From positions 4,588,001-4,652,000 of the forward strand of contig WAID01000003.1 of the NCBI GenBank assembly GCA_016584495.1: a stretch of DNA of 64,000 nucleotides, written 5' to 3'. Positions 34,387 through 47,803 of this stretch are shown here, in pieces. A model generated the notes under the pieces. The model did not search any database and had not been told where the DNA came from. It saw only the letters and a program-made list of their open reading frames with translations. The translations under genes were made by a program, and so were the position numbers. Origin of the DNA: Celoporthe dispersa. Its lineage: Eukaryota > Ascomycota > Sordariomycetes > Diaporthales > Cryphonectriaceae. The stretch's first letter is position 1. Each line of letters begins with the position of its first letter.

Positions 34387-34706
34387 GATGCATGACGACG
34401 ATTTTTCAGAGACAGTGGTATGAGGCAGCAGCTTGAGGTTTCGGACACGCATCTCTTCCAACGGTCTCCTCAACTCCTCCCCTCGCGAAAAACCTATCCG
34501 ATACACCCGAATTCGACTCCCTACTCATCCGATTGAATTTCGGGGGTTGCTGGCACGTATAGAAGCATTCACGAGAAAGGTGGCATGACGCCTGGACAGT
34601 GACAAAAGCTTCCATACGAGATAAAGCTGCCAGTGGAACGACCTTCAAGGATTGCACATATCGCACTGAGGTGGTCTTTTGATATGTTGTGACTACGAGT
34701 CCTCAT
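34387..34706. other. Short convergent intergenic region
   Basis: 320 nt between the stop codons of PET100 and the TACO1-like gene; it would hold both 3' UTRs. Confidence 0.6.
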
Positions 34707-35657
34707 CTACGAGTCGAAATTTTCTTCCAGGGCAGCCCACTCCTCCTCCGGTATATCCTCTCCCCTCAAAGCGTTGCAATATATCGCTTGGACCTCTGGC
34801 ATCTCCGATACTGCAGCAACGAAGTCTGACAACAACTGCACGTCCTCGGTCGAGTTGACAGTCGACCGCGTATCCTCATTTGGCTGCCAGATAATATCCG
34901 AACTCAGGATCTTCAAGCCGAACTTCTTCGAGATGCCCTGTGCGATTTGCATTGTCTGTGTGGGCTGACACCACACCACAATGTTCTCCTCGTCATCAGC
35001 TTCGAGATCTTCAGCACCAAACTCTATGGCCGCCTCCAAAACATCGTCCGGCCCAAGGTTCTCGTGTCGCTCGAACACTACTCGTCCACGCCGGCTGAAG
35101 AAATAATCGGTGGCGGTCGTCCGACCCTTGTGCTTGCGTATGATAACACCAAGGTCTTGCAGTACACGAAGCTTGCTGTCTGTCTCGACATCAAGTATGA
35201 ATGCGGCTGATGGCGGCATCATGACTTCGAACTTCATGCTCTCGAGGGCTACACCGGTCAGAGACCGACCTTGGCCCCCTGCCACTGCTTGCTCGATAAC
35301 ATTCTTTGGGGTTGCGGACTATGAGAAGTTTCGAAGTAAGGACATGAAACTGAAGACTAGTGGTGGAGTTGTTATTACCTTTTTCGCAATGGTAATAGCA
35401 TTCGCGAGAGATGAGTTCGTGTTAGGATCTGGACCGTAAAGTCTCGAGTATAATGTTATTGCTTGGACGTGCTGTGTCCGCTCAACGGTCTTGATGTGAT
35501 CCTGTTTTCCCTTTTGATGTTTTATCTTGGACCATTTATTATGGCCTGATTGTAGAAGAGGGCTTGTCGCAAACGTACGACGGCATCTTGAGCATACTGC
35601 TCCAGACCGGACAGGCCGAAGGAGCAGGGAGCTCAAGTCTCTTGAGACTGTGGCCAT
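34707..35657 (-). CDS. TACO1/YebC-family (DUF28) mitochondrial protein
   Basis: Family of translation factors; animal TACO1 activates translation of cytochrome c oxidase subunit I. Exons 35657-35379 and 35318-34707 give 296 aa. The N-terminus is a Ser/Arg-rich presequence, then the family hallmark SGHNKWSKIKHQKGKQD. The middle has GPDPNTNSSLANAITIAKK joined across the intron to SATPKNVIEQAVAGGQG. The acidic C-terminal domain contains EAAIEFGAEDLEADDEENIV. It is adjacent to PET100. Confidence 0.93.
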
Positions 35658-36108
35658 TGGAGTTGGGACAAGACGTGAGAGGGAAGAAACTGAGGAAATA
35701 CTATTTATAATAGTAAGAGGAGCTCGTCTTCCCTAGAAGTGCGCCAGTGCGTCAGTATGACAGCAACTTCGTCGAGCGGCTACGAGATCCTAAGAAACAA
35801 TGCGGGTGCAGTGTGAACGACTATTGTGAATTTCTCGATGCCGCAACTGTGGAACTTGCCGTTACCAACCGAATGCTCTGTTGACCATCAATTGGCCAGG
35901 GCCGAGCCGCTAGAACCAGGGGTGCAGGGGGAGCCCGCAGTGACATGTGTCAAGGGTAGCACTGCTGCGGACAGCTGGAGGCTGCGGATCGAGTCCTCAA
36001 CATCTCCTCTTCCCACGCCGAGCAGACACAAGACAGACTGGTCTGCCGGTGGAGAGCACACAGCATTGAGATCACAGAGACATTTACTCCCCCAATACAG
36101 ACGCAACT
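35658..36108. other. Divergent promoter region
   Basis: 451 nt between the TACO1-like and LAA1 starts; no further feature recognised. Confidence 0.55.
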
Positions 36109-39100
36109 ATGTCCTCTGGATCGCCGCCAGAGCCTCCCAGCACATCTGGTTCCGGCAGCGAGAAGGCACCCGCCCCTCCACCGCTGACTCCCCATCCTCG
36201 AGCGACCTCGACTCCGGAACTCGACCTGCCAAAGCTGCAGTCTCTCCCCGCCGAGCAGCAGGACCTCTTCCTCCCTGACCTTCGTGTCTACCTTGTCTAA
36301 ACATGTCCTCTCCCTCTCTGCAGACGACTGTACCGCCCAGCAATTCTACTTGAAACGCGAGATCTTCCAGATCATCAACCTCCCCACGCCCGCACCCTCC
36401 CGCGTGGTGCGGAACAGTCTGGGTCGGTGCGCTGCGCACATCTTCGGCAATGGCGACCGGAAGCTTCTGCTCGAGACGATCAATGACCTCGTGGCGATAA
36501 TAACAGCCAGCAAGTCCAAGGCTGAGGGCGAGTCTCGTGCCAGGCATGCTGCTGTCGTGTGCCTGGGCGATGTCTTCGGCGCCGCGGGCGACAGCGCCAT
36601 CAGCTACCACCAGCTGGCCTGCACAGTTCTTGTGAAGCTGCTTAAAGGCTCGTCGAATCACTCCGGCCTGCGCGCCGCGTGCTTCACGGCCCTAGGCAAG
36701 ATCGTGGGGATGGTGGGGCAGATGCTGGACGACAGCATTGCCAGGGACATCTGGAAGCAGGGCCGGAGCCATGCCTCTAGCGACAAGGGCGCCTTGGTGG
36801 TCGTCGCGGCATGTCGGTGCTTGAGGTCTCTCATGAGGCATACGAACTACTTCAAGAACTCGAGCGACTTCGACAAGATCCAGACGGCTACATTCAAAGC
36901 ATTTGAGTACGGTTCCTCCCAGGCCCGGCGTGCAGCTGCCGAGTGCCTGGCCGAGGCGCTGGTCAGGGGATACTCCGAGGCTGCTATGGGAGATAGCATC
37001 TCGAGTCCTACGGCTGGCAAGAAGCCCAAGCTAAAAACACCCAAGACTCCAAAGACGCCGATGCGCCAGTCGATGCCGCCGGGGGTCCTGGGCGACGAAG
37101 ACGACATACCATCGCGACCTGAGAGCCCGGCCTTCATGAAGAGGAATCTAGACCTTACCCTGTCTTTCACAGACATCCTGAGGGTGCTCTCCTATCAGTA
37201 TGGCAAGCTAGGAACGTCCAACAAGGCCAGATCTGCCATTGGCATTTGCTATTCCACGCTGCTGCAACGTCTTGGGGAGAAGACGGTCGAAACAAATTAT
37301 ATGAAGATTGTGGAGAACTTGGCTCTCGAGCTGCTTGGAAACCCAAACATCATAAACAATCGTTATCGTCTCCTGATATCTCGCCGCATCGTCGACACGC
37401 TCCTTCAGGACGTCATCGGCAAGAAGATACTTGGCGAGACAGGGCAGTCTCATGCAGCCAAACTTCTAATCAATGACGTTCTGAAGAACTACCCTCAAGC
37501 GCTCAAGGAACGACCCGAACCCACCAAGAACATGCTGATCGCTGCCATGGGAGCACTGGGTTCCCTGATGGTCTCTCTTGGGTCCGCCTCGAATGCATTC
37601 GCCGAGGCAGCAAGGGAAGGATTGTTGCAGGTCCTCCAGCATCCCAGTTACACTGTCCAGGTGTACACATCGGCATGTCTCAAGACCTTTGTTCTCAATT
37701 GTCCTCAGCAGCTCCTGTCCTGCCTGTCCGTCTGCATGAACAGCCTGAGCAGGGAGCTGAGCGTACTCGGAACTGGTCGCAACTCTACTAGGAAGTGCGT
37801 CGGCTTTGCTCATGGCTTAGCCGCTACGCTGAGTGCAAGCCCATCACGGCCCTTGTATGGCTCTGTTGACATCAACAGCCGGGTCCTCACGATGGCAACA
37901 AACCTGCTGAAGTCTAGTGGAAAGCTGGAACTCCGGGTGGCCAGCACCCAGATCCAGGTCGCGTGGACCCTGATTGGGGGTCTCATGTCACTTGGCCCGA
38001 ACTTCGTCAAGATCCACCTTTCTCAGCTGTTGCTGCTTTGGAAGAATGCCCTTCCAAAGCCTCTTGCCAAAGACAATACCGCGGCCAGAAATTACTTGGA
38101 GGCGTCATTCCTAGCGCATGTCCGAGACTGCGCGCTCGGGTCGATCCTAGCCTTTCTCGAATTCAACAGTCGTCTACTGACTGTTGATGTATCGAAGAGA
38201 ATTGCGACCATGCTGCAAAGCACGACCGCCTTCTTGAAGACGCTACCCAAGAAGAAGACGTCGGACGATATCGCTGAGAGACTTGCTCCGGCACTCCAGC
38301 TGCAAGACATCGAGATGATGGTACAGCGCCGTGTCATGCAATGCTATATCAAGCTGGTGAACACGAGTCCAGCTGGCGGCAGCGAGGCGCTACTTCAGTC
38401 AAACCTACTCACCCTGGCGATCTCCCTCTTCGCCGATCCTGACAACTACTCGCCAAGCTCTCTGAGTGCGGCTATCGCGAACTCGGCTGGTACCTTCGAC
38501 ACAATCTGGGATGTTGACGATAATTCGGGGTTTGGGGTCACCGGCATTGTGTCAGGTTTTAGGATCAAGGAATTACCCGGGCAGCACGAGAGCTCAATCG
38601 AGCCGTCTTTGACTCAGGACAGCAGTCCCGAGGACACGATGGAGAATGCCATGTTGTCACCTGTCTGTGGAGCCTTAGAACACGATGCTTCGACACTCTA
38701 CATCGGCGGCCGAGATGCGTTCAGCTGCTCATCTGATCCACCTGCAACCGAGGTTGTGAACATGGCTATACAACTGTTCGCATTTGCCTTCCCGCTCACC
38801 CCAAACAAGGTGCAAGAGAGTATTCTGGAGCAGATCGCCACGTTTATGGCGGCTGGCACCCTGGAGCGTGACAATGCGCGGAGAGCTGCCATCACCGTCA
38901 ACGTCGCCGCTGCATTCCTATCCACGCTGAAGGTTGCTGTCAAGGAGACGCAGTCGCCTTCTGGCGACATCACCAACATACAAGTCGAGAAGCTATTCCA
39001 GGACATGATCAGGGGGTTCGTACTGGACACGGATCAGTACGTTCGTAACCTGGGATACGCAGCTATCGCTCGCATGTGCAACGCTTGTGGCAATGCCTTC

Positions 39101-42100
39101 ACGAATACCGAAATCAAATTCCTTGTCGATACCATCGTCGTTAACAGAGAGCCGAGCGCAAGAGCGGGATGTGCTATGGCGTTGGGCTGCATCCAGGCAA
39201 AGGTCGGCGGCATGGCGGCCGGATATCATCTCAAGACCATTCTCAGCATCCTCATGTCTCTTTGCAACGACCCGCATCCGACCGTGCATTTCTGGGCGTT
39301 GGAGGCGCTGGCGCGCGCTGCTGACGCTGCAGGCCTAGGGTTCTCTCAGTACGTCTCGGGCACTCTAGGAATGCTTGCTCAGCTTTACACGTCTGATATT
39401 CACAACCCGGAGATTGCCTCCGCTGTCTCAATGAACCTGGAGTTGGAACTCTCCACCACCGCCAGCATAGCGCGGTGTGTAGACTCACTAATTAACGTCC
39501 TCGGGCCGGATCTACAAGACATTACAAAGTCTAGGGAGTTGATCTTCACCCTTGTTGGGTACTTCCAATCAGAGGATGATATGCAGGTGCAAAACGCCAG
39601 CCTAGGCTGTCTGGAACATCTGTCGCTGTACGCGCCGGGACACATGCACTTTGCGGACTATGTCAAGCTGCTGCAGAAGTATCTCAAGTCAGACTACCCA
39701 ACACTTCGAGATGTGGCTATCGACGGCTTGTACAACATTATGAAGAGAAATTCCTACGATGTCATAGAAGCTGCCGATCCAGGCTTCGAAGAAGACTTGT
39801 GGCTCGCACTCGACAGCAACCCGGAGCACGACGGTATTCGCAACATCATACAGAATTGGATGCGCCAGACGTGCTTAACGGACACTGCAGAGTGGCTACA
39901 GAGGTTCCAAGCGGTCCTAAAAATGACAAGACCCAAGGTATCCGCTGATGTTGATACCGGACCAAAGAAGACTACAGCCGTGGTAGATCTCCAAGATGAA
40001 GAGGTCGCTGGTTTCGCAGCCGCCGGAGGGGTTGCCAAGGACGAGAAGGAAGGCGGATCGGGCTCTGATGTTGAGCCTCTTCGATGGCAGGTCATTTCAT
40101 TCGCCATGAGTCTCTTACACGAGATCTTCACTCTTGTCAACAAGGATGTCATGACGAATGGCGAATCACCGGCTCAGCTCGCGCTTCAGACCAGGGTCGC
40201 AGACGTCGTGCGCATGGCCTTCTCTGCCTCGACGTCTGGCGTTCTGGAGCAGAGAATATGGGGTCTCAAAATCATCGGTGCCGTCTTGAAAATGTTTGGC
40301 AAAACTCCTGATCCGGATTTTGACGAGGCCATGCTGCTCGAGCAGTACCAGGCTCAGATCAGCTCGGCTCTCACACCTGCCTTTGCTGCCGACTCCTCTC
40401 CTGAGCTAGCTTCAGAGGCTGTCAATGTGTGTGCCGCTTTCATCGCCACCGGCATTGTCACAGATGTCGACCGTATGGGCAGGATTCTCAAGACACTCGT
40501 GACTGCTCTGGAGAACTTCTCCACGCAGAACGACAACGCAGGCATTGGCGATCTGAAGGGCTTGAGCTCCAACGCACAGGTCATGGTCAAGATGGCAGTC
40601 TTTTCGGCCTGGGCTGAATTGCAGGTCGCGAGCACTGAGCAAGCCTATCTGCTGGACGTCCTGAAGCCATACATTGGCCAGCTCACCCCACTCTGGCTCG
40701 AGTCTCTCAGGGATTTTGCGCAATTGAGATTTGAGCCAGACATCACCATGACCTTGGGACCGCCATCATTGTCCGGCAGTCTGGACACCATCTATGCGGC
40801 GCTCAACCGTGAGACGCTCCTCAAATTCTACCAGGATTCCTGGCTCAAACTCGTCGATGCCATTGCTAGCTTGATCGGACAAGACAGCGAGTTTGTCTTT
40901 GACGCTTTGGACGGAAAAGAGAATTCAGGGACGACTCCGAATGGCCACTCTAAGGGCTCCATCAACTATCGGGATGAGCCCTTGGCCTTCTTCTTCGTCC
41001 TCTTCGGCATCGCCTTCGAGGCCCTTGCCGCGAAGCCAGGTCAGGCGGACTCTCTTGCCAGTCATGAGCAGACGCTTGAGATCCTACAGGCTCTCAAGAA
41101 AATCCTGCACCCGAGTGTGTCTGGTCATGCCATCTATAGAGAAGCGGTCTTCGCCGAGAGTATGGACCTGCTGGACCGTCTTGTCCTGACAGAAGGTCTT
41201 GACGTCCAAGGCGTCATTGTGGATATTGCCAGGGCACTCTGTGTCGAGCACCCCGCTGCCAGGAAGCCCACGGAGCCTGACAATGGAGAACTGTCTGAGG
41301 ATGTGGATCAGCTTTTCGAGCTCACGAGAATCATCGTGCTAGTCCTGGCCGGGCTGCTGCCAAATCTCACAGAGGCAAATCAACCCGTCCGACATATCCT
41401 GACTGAGGAGGCGGTTCTTCTTGTTCGCACATCTTTGAACAGCCTGGTCGATGCAGCAGAGGTCTTTCCAGCGGTCATCAAGACGGACTTGCATGCATGC
41501 ATCATCCACATATTCGCTACCATTCTTGCTACACCATCCTGCCAGGAAGTCATCGTTCCACAAGCACTGCCGACCCTCAAACGGTTCATCGCAACCATGG
41601 CCGGACCGAGGGAAGGCAACAGCGGGCCGATGGATGTGCAGCTGCAAGGCTGCCTCAGACGCTTCCTATCCATCTATCTGCATGGGCAGAAGCGGGAAAA
41701 GCCGACCGACCTCCAAAACGTCAAGAATAGTCTTCTGGCTATCACGATCCTATTCACAGGCGGGCAGAATCACCTCACAGCCAATGATCCGATAGTGACA
41801 AAGTTCCTTGAGGAGTTGGTCGACTGCCTCTCGGATCGCATGGTATGTTTTGAATGCAGCCGTGCTTCGTATTGTTCATGATGCTAATCAATGTGTAGAC
41901 CGCCAGGATCGCCACCAACTGCGTCCGCTCGCTGCTCTTACAGTCCAAACCCACTGTGGCCGACGAGACTATCGCCCGCTTCCTCCTCCCGCGCCTCATC
42001 ACTTTCGTAACCAACACTGAGCCCGAGGACCCTGAGCAGGCACGCGCTCTTGTCGCTCACACGCTTACTCAATACGTCGCCGTCATGTCGAAAGACCACC

Positions 42101-42396
42101 AAGCCATTGCCATGTCCCTCGTCATGCCTACTTTGCTCTCCCGCGCTGCAAGTGAGGGCGGCTCTGGAGGTGCTGAAGGGATGAACATCTACCGCGAGAC
42201 CAGCGCGCGGCTTTTGGAGCTGGCGTCGGCGGACCAGGCGAGCTTTAGAGGCGTCGTGGCGGGACTCAGCGAGGGCCAGAAGGCATTCATGGAAGAGGTG
42301 ATCAAGAGTGGACGGCAGAGCGAAAACGTGAACAAGGACGCGGACGCGGACAGCGGGCAGCCCACTATTGCTCTCAAGATGAATTTTGGAATCTAA
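36109..42396 (+). CDS. LAA1: LAA1/HEATR5-type giant HEAT-repeat protein
   Basis: AP-1 accessory protein acting in clathrin traffic between the Golgi and endosomes. Exons 36109-41842 and 41899-42396 give 2076 aa, close to yeast Laa1 and human HEATR5B. The N-terminus is disordered (Pro/Ser). HEAT helices begin at DDCTAQQFYLKREIFQII and run almost to the end. A Ser/Pro patch lies near 37000-37110 and an acidic loop near 39950-40070. One frame jump is needed near 36273-36275 (CCC, one C too many), after which LFL continues as LTFVSTLSKHV; without it the ATG frame stops at about 36300. The rest of the 5.6-kb exon is uninterrupted. Confidence 0.93.
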
Positions 42397-42618
42397 TGAG
42401 CCGGCCCTGATAGCTAGAAACGATGTATGATACCTACGGGCATTATAATTAAAATATAGATATAGATATGTTGGAATGAGAAGATATAATCAAATGAAAG
42501 GACAACTAGGCATGTGCACCAGGTGTTGTCCAAGTGTTGCCGGAGACGCATGATGAAGAAGGGCAGTAAATCAAGCCGTATGCTATCGAACAGGGTATCT
42601 GTATATGTATATAAAGCT

Positions 42619-43996
42619 CTAGTTTGCTGCCAATATCTCCGCGGCGTCGGGAGCAGGGGCTCTATCTATCTTGCCACCGCTCTTCCTGACAACCTCATTC
42701 TCCTCCTTCTCCTTCTGCGCCTCCTTCTGGTTCTCATGTGAGATATAGCTACTGTACCGCAGGATGCCGAGGGAGAAGGTCACCATGAAGATGATACCAG
42801 CCACTGCGCGGCGCGTCACCACCCACCGGACAGCCTCGATCTCGGATTTGGAGTCGCTGTTTAGCGTCACGCTGATCTTGTAGGCTATTTGTTGGATCTG
42901 TGTATATGTTAATACATGATGCCCACCACATAGAAGACACGTTCAGCGGGGGAGGAAAGAAGATGCGGGAACCTACAGCACCCTCAGCCTTCTTCTGCTC
43001 TTCCCTCACGGCCATCTTGCGATCATTGAACATGCCCCTGACATTATCGTTGAGCGTGAGCAGCTCCTGGTTCATGACCTGCGTGGTGTTGTCGACCTCA
43101 TGCTGCAGCACCGTCCTCTGCTGCCTGAGCGCCTCGTCGGCGATGCGCCTGTTGTTCTTGACCTCGGTGGACAGCTCGGCGCACGCGGCACGGAACAGGT
43201 ACGTCTCGTTCTCGACGTCGCTCTTGGAGATGAGACCGCCCTGCGCGACGTCCAGGTTCTGGGCGAGCAGGGCGCGCACGGCCTTCATGGCGGTGATGGC
43301 CTGCACCTGCGTGTACCCGTTCTGCTCGAGCTGCTTCACCAGCGAGTAGCTGTCGAAGTGGTGCACGTAGGGCGCTGGCGTGAGATGCGGCGGCTTCTCC
43401 TCCGCGGGCACGGCCTCGGGAGGGGGCATGTGCAGGACGGCGTCCATGGGCCCCGTGGCGCGCTTCTTCTTGGGCCCGCCGCCGCCGCCGCCGTCCTGGC
43501 TAGCCCCAGCCGCCGTGGCCTCCTGCTCCTCCTTGTTCTTGCTGCTGCTGCTGCTGCTGCTATTCCTCCTCTCAGACGAGGACACGCCTGGCGAGCTGAG
43601 CATCTCGTTGAGGGCGTCGGCGGCCGGGTCGAGGGCCTTGGCGGCGTCCTTGCGCTGCTCGGCTGTGCTGTCCCTCGCTTCTGGAGGAGGCAGCGGGATG
43701 ACGCTGCCATCCTGCATCTGCGACTCGAGGGCTGGTGCGGGCTGCACGTCGCTCAAGGGCTTGGGCTCTATGCCCTTGCCCACGCGCGGGCCAAAGCTGC
43801 CTTTGCTGCTGGTGCTCGAGGTACCAAAGCGCGCATGTTGGTGAGGAATCGGCGGGCGGACGAGGGGGTAGGAGGAGGAGGAGGAGGAGGCGGCGGGGGG
43901 CCTCCTAGGCCGGGCCTTGTGACAGCGGCTGGCGGTCGAGGGCGCCGAGCGGAGGAACAACGTGGGGTAGAGGAAGGTCAGCCTCTGTGTTGACAT
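42619..43996 (-). CDS. FMP32: FMP32/CCDC90 (DUF1640)-type mitochondrial coiled-coil membrane protein
   Basis: Inner-membrane protein family that includes yeast Fmp32 and the animal MCUR1 and CCDC90B proteins. Exons 43996-42977 and 42897-42619 give 432 aa. The first 200 residues are a presequence followed by a low-complexity Ser/Pro/Gly linker. The conserved part starts HHFDSYSLVKQLEQNGYTQ and continues through ISKSDVENETYLFRAACAEL and NNRRIADEALRQQRTVLQHE to MFNDRKMAVREEQKK. After the intron it reads IQQIAYKISVTLNSDSKSEI and ends with one hydrophobic helix (VAGIIFMVTFSLGILRY) and a charged tail. Confidence 0.92.
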
Positions 43997-44864
43997 GGCA
44001 GGCGATGAGTGAGGGCTGTGGGAGCAGGCGTGTTGCTATGCCATGGACGTCTGCTCTGGGAGGGAGGAAGGGAGGGGTTGTGTTGAGGGTGCAAAGCCAA
44101 GCAGGATACTACACAGACAAATAAATGCTCAATTCAAACTTTTGGCTCATCGCACGTGGCACTGCCATGGCCCAGAAGAGTCGAGACAGCACCCCAGCGC
44201 CCTGTACACCTATAGCTTCAGGGACCCTGGGCCTAGAGCTGGTCACTGTGGGCCCAATGACAGGAGGGACAGGGGGGGACAGAAAGAGGTGGGGGGTTGG
44301 GGGGGGGGGTCTCTTTTTCTCTCTCTAGCAGTTGACCACTGTTCTTGTGACTTGGCATCCCTGCCATGGAATTTTAGATAGTACACTGCAGACCCTGACA
44401 GTGAATCTGCAGGATGACGATTTGGAGAATATACTTGGTACTTGGTACACGTCGTCTCTTTATCCCACTTCACCACCAAGAAACTATTTTGCCTCTTTTT
44501 CTGTCCCACTACAAAGGTCCGGCAACCCGCCAGCTTATCCTCCTCGCAGCATACCGAAGAGCCTCTGGACGCACTCTACCCTGCTTCTAGGTCCTTAGTT
44601 ATATCCTGACCACTGCGGCTACAACACTCCAAGCAGCTGGCCGCCCCTGTACCGGCCTCCCCGAGAGTCGACGATCTCTTCTTCCGCGGCGACGAGTGCT
44701 CGCAAGACTTACAGGCCCGCCCCTTTCGACACCGAGATACAGGAGAGGCGCGTGACAAAACATATCGTTAGTCCTGTTTTCTCGGGCACAGCAGCCCAGA
44801 ACTACTCCCAACTATGGATTGGCTGCGGCAACGGCGACTGTGCTCTTGAGACCCGAGCCGCACG
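43997..44864. other. Divergent intergenic region
   Basis: Between the FMP32-like and SLP1-like starts. It contains G-rich runs at about 44271-44310. A short upstream open frame in the SLP1 leader is listed separately. Confidence 0.6.
44814..44849 (+). other. Upstream open reading frame in the SLP1 leader
   Basis: ATG at 44814-44816 followed by 10 codons and TGA at 44847-44849, ending 15 nt before the main ATG at 44865. If the transcript starts upstream, this would be an 11-residue uORF. Confidence 0.45.
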
Positions 44865-47803
44865 ATGCGATCCGTATCCTCAGGCCTCCTGGCCCTAGCG
44901 CTCGGCGTGCAGGGCTTTGCCAGCCAGGCACAAGAGGCCACTGCTTCTTCACCTCCCCCCTCCAGAGGTGTGCGAGTCCAAGACCATCAACTACATCACG
45001 CACACCCTCCCGCAACAGTGCCTGCGGACCAACTGGTCCTCCTCGAACTCAACCCTGCAGGATGCCACGACGAGCACGACCACATCAGCCGAGACGGCGA
45101 CGAGGACAGAACTTGCCGCATCGGGAGAGACTGCCGCGCAGGATGGGTCGTCGCAGGTGCAGGGCGGCAGAGAAGACAAGAAAGAAGACGTGCCAGGCGA
45201 CACCAGGGGGGCCAAGGAAGAGGTCGACGATCCCGAGGACCTGGCCACGAGCTCGTTCATGTCCTTTGAGGAGTGGAAGGCCATGATGTTACAGAAGTCC
45301 GGTCAGGATCCAGCCGATCTGAAGGGGAGAAAAACATCAAGAAGGCCGGGACGGTGCTGAGGTTGGGCCTGGCGATGGGCTGGACAGCTGGGGCGACGAC
45401 GGCGAGATCGCCCTGGACTTTGATGTCCTCTCTGGAAAGATCTCCGAGATGGCTGCAACTCCTGGTGCCAAGAGCGTCAGCGCCTCCATCGACACGTCGA
45501 ATGCGGAGACCCCAGAGCCAGCAGTCTACGGCGACGGCGTGGCTCACTACCGCAGGCCCAAGGATGCCGGCATCACCTGCAAGGAGAGGTTCTCATACTC
45601 GTCTTTTGACGGAGGCGCCTCCCTCCTCAAGACGAGCCCCGGTGCTAAGAACGCCAAAGCCATCTTGGTGGAGAACAAGGACTCCTACATGCTGTTCACG
45701 TGTTCCCAGGAGAACAAGTTCGTCATCGTCGAGCTCAGCGAGGATATCCTGGTGGACACCGTAGTCCTGGCCAACTTTGAGTTCTTCTCCAGCATGATAC
45801 GCAGCTTTCGTGTCAGCGTGAGCGACAAGTACCCTGTCAAGGTAGAAAAGTGGAAGGATGTCGGCACGTTCCAGGCAAGGAACTCCAGGGACATACAGGC
45901 CTTTCTCATCGACAACCCCAAGATCTGGGCCAAGTACATCCGCATCGAGTTTCTGTCGCACTATGGCAACGAGTACTACTGCCCCGTCTCGCTGCTGCGT
46001 GTGCACGGCACGCGGATGCTAGACTCGTGGAAGGAAGCGGAAGCCGGCGCGGATGACGACGAGCCAGCAGACACCGCCAGCGCCGTGGAGGCTGCGCCGG
46101 AGCATGAGCTCCCACAGGAGATCATCAATTCAGCAGACCCGGAGGCGACAAATACTGCGGGTGAACAGGCGGCCCAACCCTCGCCGAACCCGTCTCTTGA
46201 CGACTATGGATATTCTCCCTGGTACGCTCCCCTGTACAGTGAGACGCATCTCCAGACCTGTGGAATCGGTACGCCTACTATGACAAACACCGTTGCGCTA
46301 CCCCCACCAGCGCATGCGGTGAACGACAGCTCACCTCCAGCCGAGCCAGTCCCGAGCACCAAGGACGGTAAGGAGGCGGCAACGCAAGCAAGCACAGCAG
46401 TGTCCCCTACAAGTGTTGCAGACCGATCGACAAGTGAATTTTCCACGTCTGACGAGACGGCAACAAGCATTTCGACTCCTTCAACTTCAGAATCCACAGC
46501 AGCAAGCACCGATACCACCACAAACAAAACACAATCTACTCAGCTAACCGCCAAATCATCAATGACACCACCCAAGCCACCACCAGGCTCCAAAGTCGGC
46601 GGCGATCCCTCGTCCAAGTCCTCCTCGAAACAATCTACCCACGGCAGTCAGAACAAGACGGCGACCGGCACATCCTCCTCCGCCAATGCTTCCCCCACCG
46701 TTCAGGAGTCCTTCTTCAAATCCATCTCCAAGCGCCTCCAGTTCCTCGAATCCAACACCACCCTCTCCCTCCAATACATCGAAGACCAGTCCAGGTTCCT
46801 TCAGGAGGCCCTACAGAAGATGGAGCGCCGCCAGATATCCCGCGTCGACGCTTTCCTCGACAACCTCAACAATACCGTCTTGTCCGAGCTGCGCTCCGTC
46901 CGCCAGCAGTACGACCAGATCTGGCAGTCCACCGTCCTCGCCCTCGAGACGCAGCGGGAGCAGAGCGACCGCGAGATCATCGCGCTGTCCTCGCGGCTCA
47001 ACATCCTGGCAGACGAGGTCATCTTTCAGAAGCGCATGGCCATTTTCCAGTCCGTCCTCTTGCTGTGCTGCCTCTTGCTAGTCCTCTTCAGCCGCGGCGT
47101 GCTAGGCGGCAGCGGCGCCAGCGAGCAGTGGCAGATGACGGCGGCGTCCACGTCGCACTTCTTCAACAGCTACCTGGGCTCACCGCGCTGGCCGCCTGGC
47201 TCGCCGAGGTCCGTGAGCCGCGAGAACACGCCCACGCAGCAGGGGCGCCGGGCGAGCGTCGGGTCCATGAAGCGCGTCGGCAGGGCCTTGCATCCAGGTG
47301 GCGTCCAGCGCTCCGTGTCAGGGCCTGCCGTTCCGGGCGGGCACGTCGAGTCGCCCACGCGCCCCATCTCGTCGTACACTGAGAAGATGCTGCCCATGAC
47401 GCCCACATCTGGGGTGTTCAGCGGTGACGAGGAGAACGATAGCAGCTCAGCAACGCCACCCCTCTCATCGAGGAGGGGTCCAGCGATTCGAGTCGACGGG
47501 CCGGCGGATCCCTTCGTGGCCCACGATCTGAACGGGTGCGGCGCTGGGCTGCCAGCCCCCGACCAGGAGAGGAAGCTAGTAGTCGGCAGCCCGTCGCCGG
47601 GAGAGGAGTCCTCGAGCAGCGCATCAACGCTGACGGACGGGCGAGAAGACCTTCCGGAGGACGAGCAGTTCGATGGGGACGAAGAAGAGGTTGCTGAGGA
47701 AGACAAACAATCGAGCAGACCGCCCCTAACGAGGTCACCGTTATCAGAGCAAGGCGGCAACTTGCGGAAGCCCCTCCCAGCGTTACCGGAGGATCCAGTA
47801 TGA
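44865..47803 (+). CDS. SLP1: SLP1-type SUN-domain membrane protein
   Basis: ER/nuclear-envelope SUN-like glycoprotein; yeast Slp1 works with Emp65 in protecting soluble ER proteins. Starts with a signal peptide (SSGLLALALGVQGFA), then VCESKTINYITHTLPQQC, an acidic Ser/Thr linker, and FMSFEEWKAMMLQKSGQDP. The SUN domain spans about 45540-46040 with GAKNAKAILVENKDSYMLF and FLSHYGNEYYCPVSLLRVHG. A coiled coil at about 46700-47030 and a membrane helix (FQSVLLLCCLLLVLFSRGVL) follow, then a disordered tail. Two one-base jumps are needed: the C6 run 44955-44960 and the A5 run 45330-45334 (one base too many in each). Corrected length is 978 aa. Confidence 0.88.

Noticed and set aside
42978..43000. 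Reading FMP32 straight through the intron after EEQKKAEGA
   Set aside because: The frame stays open by chance, but the conserved IQQIAYKISVTLNSDSKSEI block is only reached by splicing GTAGGT (42976) to ACACAG (42898).
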